Assembly: GCA_033239525.1 (NCBI GenBank)
Contig: BSYO01000036.1
Span: forward strand, 8,206,126 to 8,270,125
DNA: 64,000 bases
Direction of reading: 5' to 3'
Source of the DNA: Nepenthes gracilis
Taxonomy: Eukaryota > Streptophyta > Magnoliopsida > Caryophyllales > Nepenthaceae
Part shown: positions 54,808-64,000 of the stretch, piece by piece
How positions within the stretch are numbered: the stretch's first letter is position 1
Layout: each line of letters begins with the position of its first letter
Notes under the pieces: model-generated
Database searches by the model: none
Told to the model about the DNA's origin: nothing
The model's input: the letters and a program-made list of their open reading frames with translations, nothing else
Program-made: the position numbers and the translations under genes

Positions 54808-55293
54808 TCAACAGATGCGAGAGCAATCAAAACATAGGAGGCCCTCCACTAAACCATCTAGGTCGGTATATTGATCTGACGGAAAATCCTTATTCCATTT
54901 CAGCAGGACAATAAAGAGATCAAATATAAGCACCTTCCTCTCAGGAGGTAATAGGTCAATGTGAGGCTTAGAGGACGTGGCAGTCACCAGCAGACGGATG
55001 GCTACAAAATAAGTACCCGAGGGGCAATTCAGATAATCATCCACCTTCGGAAAGTATGATCTGAACGAATCCTTTGTGTGCTCAGTCACATCATTCCAAC
55101 AAGATTGTAAGAAATCAAGCAAGACATCACGCTGGTCCTTGACAAAGGATTTCAAGAAAATTTGAGAATTCTTCTCTCCAAGTAAACACTGGAGGGCATA
55201 GAGCATTGGATCGTTAGCAACATCCTCAGCACTCCAATCCTCGACAAACTGAGAAGAATCATCATCAGGGTCACTATCAATGACCCCATTTTC
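54808..55293 (-). pseudogene. Unidentified globular coding segment carried by a family II LINE tail
   Basis: From the truncation point at 55293 one frame runs about 160 codons to a stop near 54808. It opens NGVIDSDPDDDSSQFVEDWS and continues with MLYALQCLLGEKNSQIFLKS, VKDQRDVLLDFLQSCWNDVT, KDSFRSYFPKVDDYLNCPSG, IDLLPPERKVLIFDLFIVLL and DLDGLVEGLL. Its composition is that of an alpha-helical globular protein, unlike the S/P-rich basic ORF1 ends in this window. It has none of the LINE motifs. It may be host coding sequence captured by template switching, or an unfamiliar family II ORF1 end. The frame is undisturbed, so capture, if real, was not ancient. Confidence 0.55.
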
Positions 55294-55885
55294 AAGAGAC
55301 CAAAATTCAACCGGCACATTGTAGAGATTTATCCAAATAGGGAATGATTTGTGCATTTCTTTGCACAGCTGCAATCTGGAAAGCAATTAACAGTATGAAA
55401 ATGCAACGGTTTATCATAGAAGTAGCCAACCAAAATAGCCCCCCACACATCCACCCCTCGGTTGACAACATCGGAGGGAGGAGTGATGGTAACAACATGT
55501 CCTTCAACTATTTGCGAAGGGTAAAATTTTAGATGAAGATTGGGACTCAATCCCTTCTTCTAGACAATGGCAAACTATGAAGATTGGGAAGTGCTAGACA
55601 CATCTCCAGAGTTCAATCCAGAGGAACTGATAACAGGCAACGAATGCAAACCTGCAGCCAATGCAAAATTCTGACGCCTAGGAGGATCAGCAACATCTCC
55701 TAGAAAAAGACAACTATTTAGCTTGACTCCCAAAAAGACCAAGCATTCCTCGAATACAAGGCTAGAAGGGAAGTAAATCTCATAGGTCATCCATCTCCAA
55801 TCATGCGCCCCACGACAAACTGCCTGGGCTGGATTTGTTCCTTTTGCTGGCTGTTTCATGCTTCATGCCGTTGAAAAAAAAAAAA

Positions 55886-56670
55886 GATTTCGCGAGCTCC
55901 TCTGTGCTTTGGCTGGTGCTGATGTGGAATCCATCGCTAGGGTCTCATTGTTTATCTAACGTGGCTTCGACACCCCCGTTTGGCTGCGTGGCCAAATTGG
56001 CCTGCTGAAGTGGAAATATGGCAGATATTGCGTTGAGGCCGGTTTGGCTTAGCTGACAACGCATATCATTTGCCATTTTGGCCTTGAAGATGCTGTTTTG
56101 GCCTAGCGTGTAATTGCTGACCTGGCTCCATGGCCGTCTCTATTTTGAGGCTGACTTGGAGTGGAAGCTGATCTGGATTCGTGCTGGTTTGGATCCAAGG
56201 CTGACGTGGGACTGAAGCTGGTTTAGTCATGAGGCTTCTCGGGTATTGTGGCTGATCCGATCAAGAAGCTGTTTTGGAACCGAGGCCAATGTGGTTCTGT
56301 GGCCGGTTTGGAGCTGAGGCCAGGTTGGCCTGCTGACGTGGCAGGCGCTGAGATTGGAAGGTTTGTGGTTAATACTGCTGCATAATAATGCCGATGTGGC
56401 TTTCATCTGCTCCCTGTCTTGGTGTTGTTGCCGATTTGGCTTGCTGTTCTGGCCCACTTGCCAGCTGGCCGGTTTGGCATGCAGTAATTTGGTTGTATCT
56501 TTCATTTTACCATGTCAATGTTTCTGGTCTTAGACCTTGAATTATTTATGCGTTATGGGGTACTCCCCATTGTCTTAGCTCCTCTTTCAAGCAGGCAAAA
56601 CACTCTCGGAGTAGGGCTAAGCTTTGTAAATATTTTTATTTTAATGTAATTACTTACTTATCAAAAAAAA
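55886..56670 (+). mobile_element. Family III LINE 3' UTR and tail
   Basis: Repeated GGCCGATTTGG, GAGGCCGGTTTGG and GGCTGACGTGG-like units lead to a tail. The tail has the strong hairpin ATGGGGTACTCCCCAT (56553-56568), a stem-loop around GCAGGCAAAACAC, TTTTAATGTAATTACTTACT, TATC and poly(A) at 56663-56670. No ORF is real. The 5' edge is an A-run at 55874-55885. No TSD was found. Confidence 0.75.
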
Positions 56671-57476
56671 TATTATTTAACTATTAAAATAAAATAAAAT
56701 AAGAACTTATAGTGAAATTTATGATAATGGTGAGCAAGAGCAGCTTTATTAGATATCCCAAGAAAGTCCTCGATGCTTTTCCACTGGAGGAGAGGTCATC
56801 AAAATTATCTACCGACTCATCACTCGGGATGCAACGGAGTTGGAGAGGAAATTCTTTATATGGTTTGGAATTTCTTTTTTTTTTTTTTTTAAGGAAAAAG
56901 ATTCAATATGCACCAACCAAGCAGACACTGTCAATATCTCCAAGCTGGGATTGTGATCGTGAGCGAACATGAAAATGGCATGTATCTTAAAACTTGTCAC
57001 GAGTATACTGGCTTCTGTTTTAAATTCTAGGTTTTTTTTTGGGGTGGGTGGGGTGGGGTTTACCACGTATGCAAAAATTTAAAAAGCATATTTTCATATT
57101 TATAATTTTAACTACATTTTCAGAAAATATTTTCTATGTAAACATTATGTTATTTTTTTAGGAAATATTTTTTGTTTAAGTAGTTTTAAAGTATTTAGCA
57201 AATATTTCATGTAAATATATTTTTTTCTAAAAAATATTTAAATGGAAAGATAAAGTCATATCCTGCCCATCTCAGCTCGAGTTGAATATTCGGAATCATT
57301 TTCTGTACAACGTCGCCTATGCTTGCTTTAGTAAATCTCAACCTTGAAAGTTATAAAAAAATAATTAAAATGCAAAATTATAATTTGAATACATATAATA
57401 TGAGAATATAAAATTGTAATTGGACTAACTTTAACTTGATTTTAAAATGTGATGACATTTAATAATGGGTGGCCAC
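56671..57476. other. AT-rich unclassified sequence
   Basis: Very AT-rich DNA (TTTTTTAGGAAATATTTT, ATATAATATGAGAAT and similar) with a T-run near 56875 and a GGGGTGGGTGGGGTGGGG tract near 57040. No LINE signature or gene is seen. It may be intergenic host DNA between repeats. Confidence 0.45.
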
Positions 57477-58721
57477 TGTTAAAGAAAGGCCAATGGTTCG
57501 TGAAAAGCCCGCCAAATAACATTCCCCTGACGGCAGTAGAAAAGCCAATCAACATTCACGACGGCCAAAGAGGAAGATGGGCAACGAGTGAAAGTTCAAG
57601 ACGGTCAACGTTTGCGTTGGACGTATCCCGGCGCTAACCTATTTCACAAACGGTCAACTCAGCGTTGACCTGAGTTATCGTGCCTTTAGAAAGCTTTGCA
57701 ATGAGTGATGGCCTATTCCATTACGGCCACAACCCATCGGTTGATCTCGCCGCTCTCCCTTCTCCCACGAAGGCGGCCAACACGTTGACGGCCAACTTCA
57801 GGACGACCGACCGCTCCCCTATATATTGGGCCCAAACAAGGCTCTTCACGGTAATGGGCCGGCTAACTGGCTCATAGCCCATCAGACGCTAAAGACGGAC
57901 GCCTTTCATAGGGGCGGCAAACACGCACTTGCACGGCCAACCTGTGCGTTGATCATCGCGCTTTGCACATCGAGCCCCGAAGCCTTTTCAAGAATAATGT
58001 GCCCGACCCGTTTAGGGCCCACGGACATAAAAAGGCCGACCACGATCCTCCAAGGATATTCCACGATCTCAAAAGGAATATCAAGAAAAGTGGCGCCCTT
58101 CAAATAAGGAAGGCGCGAGATCCTCCCAACTCCTTGCCCCCAAGGAACCTCAACAGTAACATGCGGGAAGGAAAGAAGCTAACCTGGAAAGTGGTTGGCC
58201 GCCTCGAAGGAAACAATCCTCCATGATTGGCAACGAGCATCGCCTTCCAAAAGGAGGCCCGCAACAGAGATCACAGAACGATCGCTCCTTCCAAAGCAGG
58301 AGGATCGCCATCTTTGCCATAAAAGAGGCCCTGGATTCACCATCCAATCAACGCTTTCAAACACGCTTTCTTGCATGCTTTCTTGGGCGCTCTGAGACAT
58401 TGAAACTCCCAGAACTGCACAAGCTCTCTGCTACTTCAAACACGTTCATCTTCAACCCTAAGGGCTCTGAGAAATAAGCTCTGGTTCCCAGCAGCGAAAC
58501 TCTCAAACACAATCAAACTCTAAGACAACGAACGGGTCTTTACACACGTTCTCTGCCTTCCCACCATCTAGATACGAGAAAGGACCTGCGCCTTTCTGAC
58601 ATCTGGAACAAGACACTCTTTTCCCCTCTCCCATTGCTCTCTCTATCTTTCAGTTCCTTCCATTGAAGGCTGTTTACTGACTTGAGCGTCAGAGTATTTT
58701 CGGTGGAATTACCTCCCACCG
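57477..58721 (+). mobile_element. LTR-retrotransposon LTR-like region, partial
   Basis: The segment starts TGTTAAAGAAAGGCC and contains a TATA-like CTATATATTGGGCCC near 57820. Its right part has CTGACTTGAGCGTCAGAG (near 58677-58694) followed by GGTGGAATTACCTCCCACC, a pattern known from plant Gypsy-type LTR 3' ends. It is cut at 58721 by a LINE insertion, so neither the LTR end nor the internal region is seen. Small open frames here are not convincing genes. Confidence 0.6.
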
Positions 58722-60569
58722 TTTTTTTTTTTTTGGTAAGTAAGTATTTTGGATTTATGAGAGAAAATTTCTGATTCGATGTTTTTAACCCAGGAGTATT
58801 TAACTTGGGAGTAAAACATAACTACAGGGCATACCCGAGCAACAAGTACATCCGAGAGTACAAAAGCAGGACCTCTAGGAGGCCAACGTTCTACGAACCT
58901 ATAGGAAATGAAGAATATTACATTACAAAAACAGCCGGTGCTATAAAGCCCAGCGTGAAGAACATCGAAGATCCCCAAACCATGTAATCTACATAGCTAG
59001 AGAATCTACACCAACAACCAAGTCACCAATATGATCCAGGTTAGCATATCCAGGTCACCCAAATCAAGACCGCAGCCAAGAGAATCACCAAGAGGCATTG
59101 TACACCTCCGAAGAAGAAAAGCAATGGCCTCCGACTTACCATGCGGTTGTCCATACTGCAACAGGAACTTGAAGCTCCATCTGGCCAGGGCACCAACCCA
59201 CATATATATCATCCAAGCATCGCATCAAGACTCAAAAAATCAAGCATCACAAACAATACACCACACCGATTCTATTAAGCCAAAGAAACCGCCAGAGGCG
59301 CATCTTACAAAACCGGCGTCCGCCAAGCATGCAATCAAGACAAAGATGGTATATCCAAAGACTAAAGATCAAGACGAGACAAAGTCAAGACCCATCAATG
59401 CATAAGGTAGTACCCATACGCTTATTATTATTTGCTTTTCATGCAATTTGAAACAATTAGCATCCAAATTCCAATTCGTAGCAAAGGTCTTGCTCTCAAA
59501 TACCAACCAAAGAAAGATCACACCGGGTGGGATCAAAGACCAAAATGATAAGGGAAAGGCATCCACCGAACCACATAATCCATATTGGCAAAGCAAAGAT
59601 CCACATCATGCCTAACATATTCATTTGGAAGAAAAACCAACAAATCGGCACCCAAAATCCGGAGGACCTTAAAACAAGACTTTTGTCACCGGGCGAGAAC
59701 TAGCTAACCCACGACCCTGACCCCATCGGGTGCATTGCTCTCATCATCAGCCCACATCAGGCGGGGCCGCAATATAGTCGGCGGCATGGAAGCTTCATCC
59801 AAGAGACCACCAAGGCCACCCAAGTTCCATTCGTTGACAATGAACCCACCAACCTCGCCCGAGCACTCGCCTCAAAGAATCCAATTATGGCGGCGAGAAC
59901 CATAGCGAGCTACACAGCTAAATCGGCAAATGAGTGGGACATGGAAGTACAAAGACCACACACACATGAAAAATTGGCACGAGAACACAACACCGAGACA
60001 ACCCAAGAGGCATCCATCGCATTCGATTTCTATTTGTTGCTACATATTGATTACACATCCATCGCCAAACATCAAAGCCACTGGCGATGTCCTGGAACTA
60101 CGTAATCGGTGGCCCACATAATCCAAGAGGAACGAGATAGCAGCGGGGTTCACATCATATCAGAACCCGCCGTACTTTCATCCGAGAAAAACAAGAACCA
60201 CAACCACATCCAGCCCTACGGCATTAAAAAGCCACCCACGGGCTTAGTAACCAAAGAAGAACTAGGCAAAAACAACCCCGGCAAAGAGGTCAATTCACCT
60301 CCGGCATGCAGCGGCAGATCCAACAAGAGAATACCAAGACAACCTCCAAGCACAATTTTTATTCGCTTTTTCAACCAAAAAAAAAAACACCAAAACAAAT
60401 CCAAGGTCCTATAATCAAGACCCAAACAAAAAATCCCAGCATCAGAGTCCTAAGAGGCAGAGGCGTCTCTGGACTTCTTAGCGGCAGCCTTTTTCTTTTT
60501 CCTGGACATAGGAGTTTTCCAATTAGCCTCCATGCCCTTCAATTCTTCTACCGAAGATGGATTTGAGGA

Positions 60570-62421
60570 GCTTGTTTTTTGTCTCCGGTTCCGGAATTTC
60601 TTGTGCGTTCCCTTTTATTGCTGGCCCGTGTTCTCGGAGTGCGTTGTGCACACTCGGTTTCAGGCGTGTTAAAAAAAAAAAAAAAACATGGTCTCGGAGT
60701 GTTTTTATGCACTCCGAAACCGGAGTAGCTTTGAGCACTCCATTCGTGAGTGCATTTAACAAAAAAAAATAGGGGGTCTCCGGATCCCGAGTGCGGTGCG
60801 CACTCCGGAATCCGAGTGCATTTAGAAAAAAAAGCCGTGGACTTTGCGGTCTCGGTTGAAGAGAATCTTTGGATAGGCATCGTTGATCACTCTTCTTTTG
60901 GGGAAGATGTAAGTTGGGCAAATTCTTTGTTGAGCTGCTGGCGATTAGCGGATGATGGAGATGTCATCCGCTATGTGGGTGTTCTTCTTTGAGTGGGTAC
61001 AGCACTTTTAGGTTGCTTTGTGGATTTTCAGCATGAAGTATCTTACGGTGGGGCTATGCTCTTGGAATTGAAGGCGCGTGGTTCTCGCTAGGCTGGTTTG
61101 TGGAGGACCGACTAGTTGTTGCTGCCATAATTGGCACTATTCATGCCCCTGGCATTGCATTTCTTTGCTCTTTTGTGGAGTGATGTCTTTTTACATGCGA
61201 GCGCCCGTGATGTATCTCGCCCGATTATCTGCTGCTGGTCCTTGATGGAGCAGAGATTGGTGTAGTTGGTTCTTTGTGTGAAGACCCTAGTATGGTGACC
61301 TTGGCTTTTGGGTGGTTGTGGCCGGGCCGGTGCATTCTACAGCCACGGCATGCGCAGGGTGTGTTCTTGTTGATTTTGGGTCTTTGTTGGGTCATGGCTC
61401 CCGAAATCATTCGGGCTATTTTCTCCTGTTGACCGTGATGCTCTGCTTTGTGGGTAGCTTTGGTTTCTTTGTAGCAAGTTGCGGTCAGGCGGCGGATGTT
61501 GTTGTTGATCCTGTCGTCTCGGGAGTAAACCGATTTTGAAGTCGATTATGTAAAATGACTGCATTCATTTTCTTTTTTGTTTTGACCGCACCTCTTAGAG
61601 GTTTTTGAGGTTAATTTGCTGGTTTGGAATCTCACTGCTGCGTGGAATTTGGAGCATTCCGGTTTCTTCAATCTGCTGTTCCAGGTTTGGAATTCCTTGC
61701 TTAGGTTTGAATTTGCCTTATGTTGGTCTTTGGATGCGGTTATGCGTGGAATGCATGGTCACTTTGGATTTGGAGCGGGCGGGTTTGAAGTCGGCCATGT
61801 TTTGCTGGCTTGTTTGATCATTTTATTGATCTTGCTGCTTTGTCTTGTCTTGCCGGGTGGATTTCATTGTGGGTTTGAAATTCTATATTGATGATGGGCA
61901 TGCCTTCGTGGTGCGCCCGATGTCCCGTTGAGTCGGATGTGCAAACCGGCTGTACAAGTTCTTTTGCGTAGGAATTGTCTTTGGCGAGGAAAGTGTGCAA
62001 TCCCGGTTTGAATTTTTTTTTTGATGCATCTCTTGGCTTCGTGGCTTGGTCTCGGCCGATTTGCGAAGTGGACCGGGTTGTTCTTGTTATGCCCCTTCTT
62101 TGCGGTGGATGCGGTTGGGTTTGAGTGATGGTTCTTTGGTTTCATCTCGCTTCTTTCTTGAAGATGTGGAGCTGGATTTAAGTGTATTGCCTTAAATTGG
62201 CTTGTTTGTTGTTTTGGAATTGCTTTATGAAGTTAGAGCAGTTTATTTGTACTACCACGAATATCGGCATTTTGTCTTTCTCGTTGGTATTCTCGTTGTA
62301 TCCGAGTGGTGGGGCATACCTATGATTTATAGCTTATCCCTAGTCGGAAAAACACTAGGTGATAAATCATTACTTGTATATTTTCTCCTATAATCCAAAT
62401 CACTTACTTACCAAAAAAAAA
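60570..62421 (+). mobile_element. LINE 3' UTR copy with palindromic A-tract modules, 1.85 kb
   Basis: It is flanked by the perfect 17-bp TSD GAAGATGGATTTGAGGA (60553-60569 and 62422-62438), inside ORF1. The 5' 270 bp hold three modules ending in A-runs. TGCTG-type 3' UTR follows, then a diverged tail: TGGTGGGGCATACC, a stem-loop with arms ATGATTTATAGCTTATCCC and CTAGGTGATAAATCAT, TCTCCTATAATCC, ACTTACTTACC and poly(A). It has no ORF. Confidence 0.9.
60620..60835 (+). repeat. Three GGAGTGC palindromic modules, each ending in an A-run
   Basis: Module 1 has CTCGGAGTGCGTTGTGCACA and ends in A16 (60671-60686). Module 2 has CTCGGAGTG, then GCACTCCGAAACCGGAG and GAGCACTCC, and ends in A9 (60760-60768). 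Module 3 has CCCGAGTGCGGTGCGCACTC and CCGGAATCCGAGTGC and ends in A8 (60826-60833). Each holds inverted GGAGTGC/GCACTCC pairs. They resemble the CGGAGTG units of family II. Confidence 0.8.
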
Positions 62422-62761
62422 GAAGATGGATTTGAGGAATATTGCTTAGTAATCCTCTTGATAGAGCTGGGGGTAAGCATAAATTCATCTAAATCGATAT
62501 TATAATGTTGAGATTCGGCATCCGGGGAATTAGGATCCAAATCATCCATCTGCAAATCCAGGAAGCCTTCCACACATCTGGAGTCATCCGGAAGGCATAA
62601 TTGATGCGCACTCTCAGCTGAAGAAGCACTCTCAATCTGGCTTCTGTCGACTGGACCCAAAAGAGAGTGGAGGGCCTGGGAAGGGCCATCCAAGCATACA
62701 TGATCTTCCTTAAACTCCAAAGCAGAGAAATCACAGGAGGGAGGGCCATGAACAGGGGAGC

Positions 62762-63086
62762 GAGTAAAAAACTTCATGGAAGTTTTAGTTACCATACCAA
62801 TGTTTGAGGGGCCAGGTTCAGTGGGAACAGCCCCATTTGGTGAATTACTTACGCAACAACCACTACAGCCATCAACAGCATTAGGATGGGGAGGAGGCAG
62901 GGCATCCTCGACCACTATACAGGGAGTAAAAAACTTCATTGAAGTTTTAGTTACCATACCAATGTTTGAGGGGCCAGGTTCAGTGGGAACAGCCCCATTT
63001 GGTGAATTACTTACGCAACAACCACTCTGACTATCAACAAAGATTAGGATGGGGGAGGCGGGGCATCCTCGACCACTATACGGGGT
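62762..63086 (-). repeat. Tandem duplication inside ORF1, period 172 bp
   Basis: GAGTAAAAAACTTCAT occurs at 62762 and again at 62934. The 100 bp that follow are almost identical in both copies. The second unit has small deletions near its end. Translated, the unit repeats a proline-rich, two-cysteine segment. High identity suggests a recent slippage or unequal exchange. Confidence 0.9.
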
Positions 63087-64000
63087 AATTTACCCGGAGT
63101 TACCAACGGCGCGTTTGGAGGCATAGATAATTGGTCACCGAGACTCCACATTAATGACAGTACCAGTTGCATCAATAGGAACGGAAACCTTACATTGTCA
63201 CACCGAGGACAGAGCGACAGGGTTGAACCAAGTCGCTCGGGATGAGAAGAACCAGAGCGAGACTTGGGCCGGCATCTTGTCTCCAAGTGACCAATTTGTT
63301 GGCAACGAGGACAACGGGTTGGCTTCAGTTATATGCCACACTCACCGTAACAATTTTTTGGCTTGAAGCGGAGTTTGAATAGCGATGGAGTTGGGAACGG
63401 CCCGCCCACACCAACTTCAACACACATCTTAGCAAAGGAGAGATTCTCCATCTGAGCCGTCTTGGGATCAATCAAGAGGGATTCCAACCGCACTAGCTAA
63501 CCAAGCTTAGTCCATCGGGAGACCACGGTGCAGTGGAATGTTCGACATTTTAATCCAGTTGGAAAGCTTTTGTGTTCTTCTTTGGACAAATCCATTCCTC
63601 GGCCGCCAACGTTTGAGAAAGATTGCTTTGCGAGAAAATACCCATGGGCGGCGCATAAGCATTTCTTCATCATATCTTCGGATGGGAAACGAAAGAAGAA
63701 AAATCCTCCTTCGTTTGTGGCTTGCTTGAGACCGAATCGAGCCCAAAGCTTCATAGCAATTGACTTAATGTAGTAGTGAAGTGAGGGGGTGAATTAAGGA
63801 AATAGCCGACTAGGGTATGGCCCCAATAGATGTTTCCTTGCTCGATGACCTCCGGCGGGAGACAGGTGCGCCATCGAGGAGGGCGAAGAAGGCGGCTGAG
63901 GAAGAAGCTGCAGCCAGGCTACACCCGAACCGTCCTTCTTGACTACATTGACCCATGAGTGGGGGCAAGGACATCGCCAGATTTGCCGGTGGCGAGCTTC

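Larger units (their letters stand above)
48492..55293 (-). mobile_element. Family II LINE tail with CGGAGTG 3' UTR and an upstream coding segment, interrupted
   Basis: It is flanked by the perfect 15-bp TSD AAGAGACCAAAATTC (48477-48491 and 55294-55308), inside another LINE's ORF1. It has poly(T), GGTAAGTAATAAAATTTGG, a stem-loop split by the insertion at 48556, and GGGTATACCCAGAGC. The CACTCCGGC-type 3' UTR occupies about 51310-51778 and 54592-54800. Upstream is a coding remnant (54808-55293) that runs to the 5' truncation point. Without its nested elements it is about 1.35 kb. Confidence 0.88.
45441..55859 (-). pseudogene. LINE ORF1 with DUF4283 and zinc knuckle, split by insertions
   Basis: A start codon at 55859 opens MKQPAKGTNPAQ. 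Two in-frame stops near 55575 and 55560 precede SPNLHLKFYPSQIVEGHVVT and RGVDVWGAILVGYFYDKPLH, the DUF4283 start. An internal deletion then joins KEMHKSFPIWINLYNVPVEF (55309-55370). Across the 6.8-kb insertion the protein resumes at 48491 with GWVTSAIGKPIQL, VAWICVEIDADASFPTRI and the knuckle CGHCLLLGHEESKC (48216-48257; CX2CX4HX4C). Acidic C-terminal sequence follows, with stops near 48168 and 48025 and micro-insertion 8. The last readable codons are at 45441-45458. This domain order is typical of plant L1 ORF1 RNA-binding proteins. It is not functional here. Confidence 0.85.
45406..55885 (-). mobile_element. LINE ORF1 copy hosting two nested stacks
   Basis: This is the oldest element of the 45-56 kb stack. 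Its ORF1 is recovered from 55859-55294, 48491-47666 and 45458-45441 after removing two insertions: 48492-55293 (TSD AAGAGACCAAAATTC) and 45459-47665 (short TSD GATATCC). The reading order crosses both junctions in register with the DUF4283 domain. No tail is visible on the left, where a different tail end begins at 45405. The right edge is an A-run at 55874-55885. Confidence 0.75.
58722..64000 (-). mobile_element. ORF1-only LINE (half-LINE), 3' complete, runs off the window
   Basis: Poly(T) at 58722-58734 is followed by GGTAAGTAAGTATTTTGG, a stem-loop (ATGTTTTTAACCCAGGAGT, then ACTTGGGAGTAAAACAT) and GGGCATACCCGAGC. About 1.7 kb of 3' UTR leads directly to the ORF1 stop at 60450. ORF1 continues to the window edge, split by the 60570-62421 element. 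No ORF2 sits between ORF1 and the 3' UTR. It is inserted in the LTR-like region; its far TSD lies outside the window. Confidence 0.82.
60450..64000 (-). pseudogene. LINE ORF1 with DUF4283, zinc knuckle and a 172-bp tandem duplication
   Basis: Reading right to left with frameshifts: DUF4283-like KLWARFGLKQ, FFRFPSEDMMKKCL and RKAIFLKRWRPRNGFVQRR (63754-63600). Then come MENLSFAKMCVEVGVG (near 63440) and the knuckle CPRCQQIGHLETRC (63272-63313; CX2CX4HX4C). A duplicated segment VTKTSMKFFT...GAVPTEPGPSNIG (62762-63086) follows. Next is DLDEFMLTPSSIKRITKQYS (near 62470). After the 1.85-kb insertion it ends WKTPMSRKKKKAAAKKSRDA and SAS, with a stop at 60450-60452. This is the most complete ORF1 in the window and shows the full domain order. 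Its C-terminus is basic but lacks ELFARQAINGW. Confidence 0.87.

Noticed and set aside
55870..55890. An A-run after GCCGTTG as a LINE terminus
   Set aside because: It lacks TTACC and a stem-loop. It marks the junction between two elements but cannot be assigned.
57449..58477. Small frames in the LTR-like region as host genes
   Set aside because: They overlap each other on both strands, have no domain, and lie in a segment with LTR features.

Overview
This window looks like repeat-dense, gene-poor nuclear DNA of a seed plant, most likely an angiosperm. The basis is protein-level. The decayed coding pieces are plant L1-type LINE ORF1 (DUF4283-like domain plus a CX2CX4HX4C zinc knuckle) and ORF2 (reverse transcriptase followed by the plant-type zf-RVT C-terminal domain). 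They sit among a tRNA-derived SINE, a solo LTR and another LTR. I found no intact host gene, no CRISPR array, no rRNA gene and no true tRNA gene. The species cannot be named from the sequence.

Almost everything is explained by nested insertions of one LINE lineage. I count about 40 3' ends in both orientations, many bounded by 13-18 bp target-site duplications (TSDs). I use three working family labels based on the 3' UTR. Family I is TGCTG-rich. Family II is built from degenerate CGGAGTG units. Family III is rich in GGCCGATTTGG units. All families end in the same way: a small GGGG/CCCC hairpin (typically GCTCGGGGTATGCCCTAGC), a stem-loop with 14-17 bp arms that differ between copies but stay complementary, an AT-rich linker, TACTTACC, and poly(A).

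Layout. 1-14.6 kb: a family III tail remnant, then a plus-strand host element hit by five larger insertions and one 59-bp insertion; one 4.5-kb insertion carries ORF2. 14.6-21.9 kb: a family II LINE with an ORF2 end and a CGGAGTG array, carrying three nested elements, one of which holds a 656-bp solo LTR. 21.9-33.4 kb: 3' UTR copies and two ORF1-bearing elements. 33.4-42.5 kb: long 3' UTR copies, a SINE/LINE chimera and an unclassified 0.5-kb stretch. 42.5-45.4 kb: a LINE tail joined to an unidentified coding remnant. 45.4-55.9 kb: a LINE ORF1 split by two nested stacks, up to four levels deep, including a SINE and a second SINE/LINE chimera. 55.9-58.7 kb: a family III 3' UTR, AT-rich unclassified DNA and an LTR-like region. 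58.7-64 kb: an ORF1-only LINE running off the window.

The most interesting signals are these. (a) Eight micro-insertions, four of them only 16-19 bp (the last 8-9 nt of the LINE plus an A-tract), each flanked by a TSD. (b) The 3' terminus TACTTACC is the U1 snRNA 5'-end sequence, so its antisense is a consensus 5' splice site. (c) A compensating-substitution stem-loop in the tails. (d) At least seven elements with ORF1 and a 3' UTR but no ORF2, resembling mammalian HAL1. (e) Chimeric retroposons in which a SINE head, or a globular unidentified coding sequence, is joined to a LINE body or tail inside one TSD pair. All coordinates were read by eye, so edges without a TSD are approximate.
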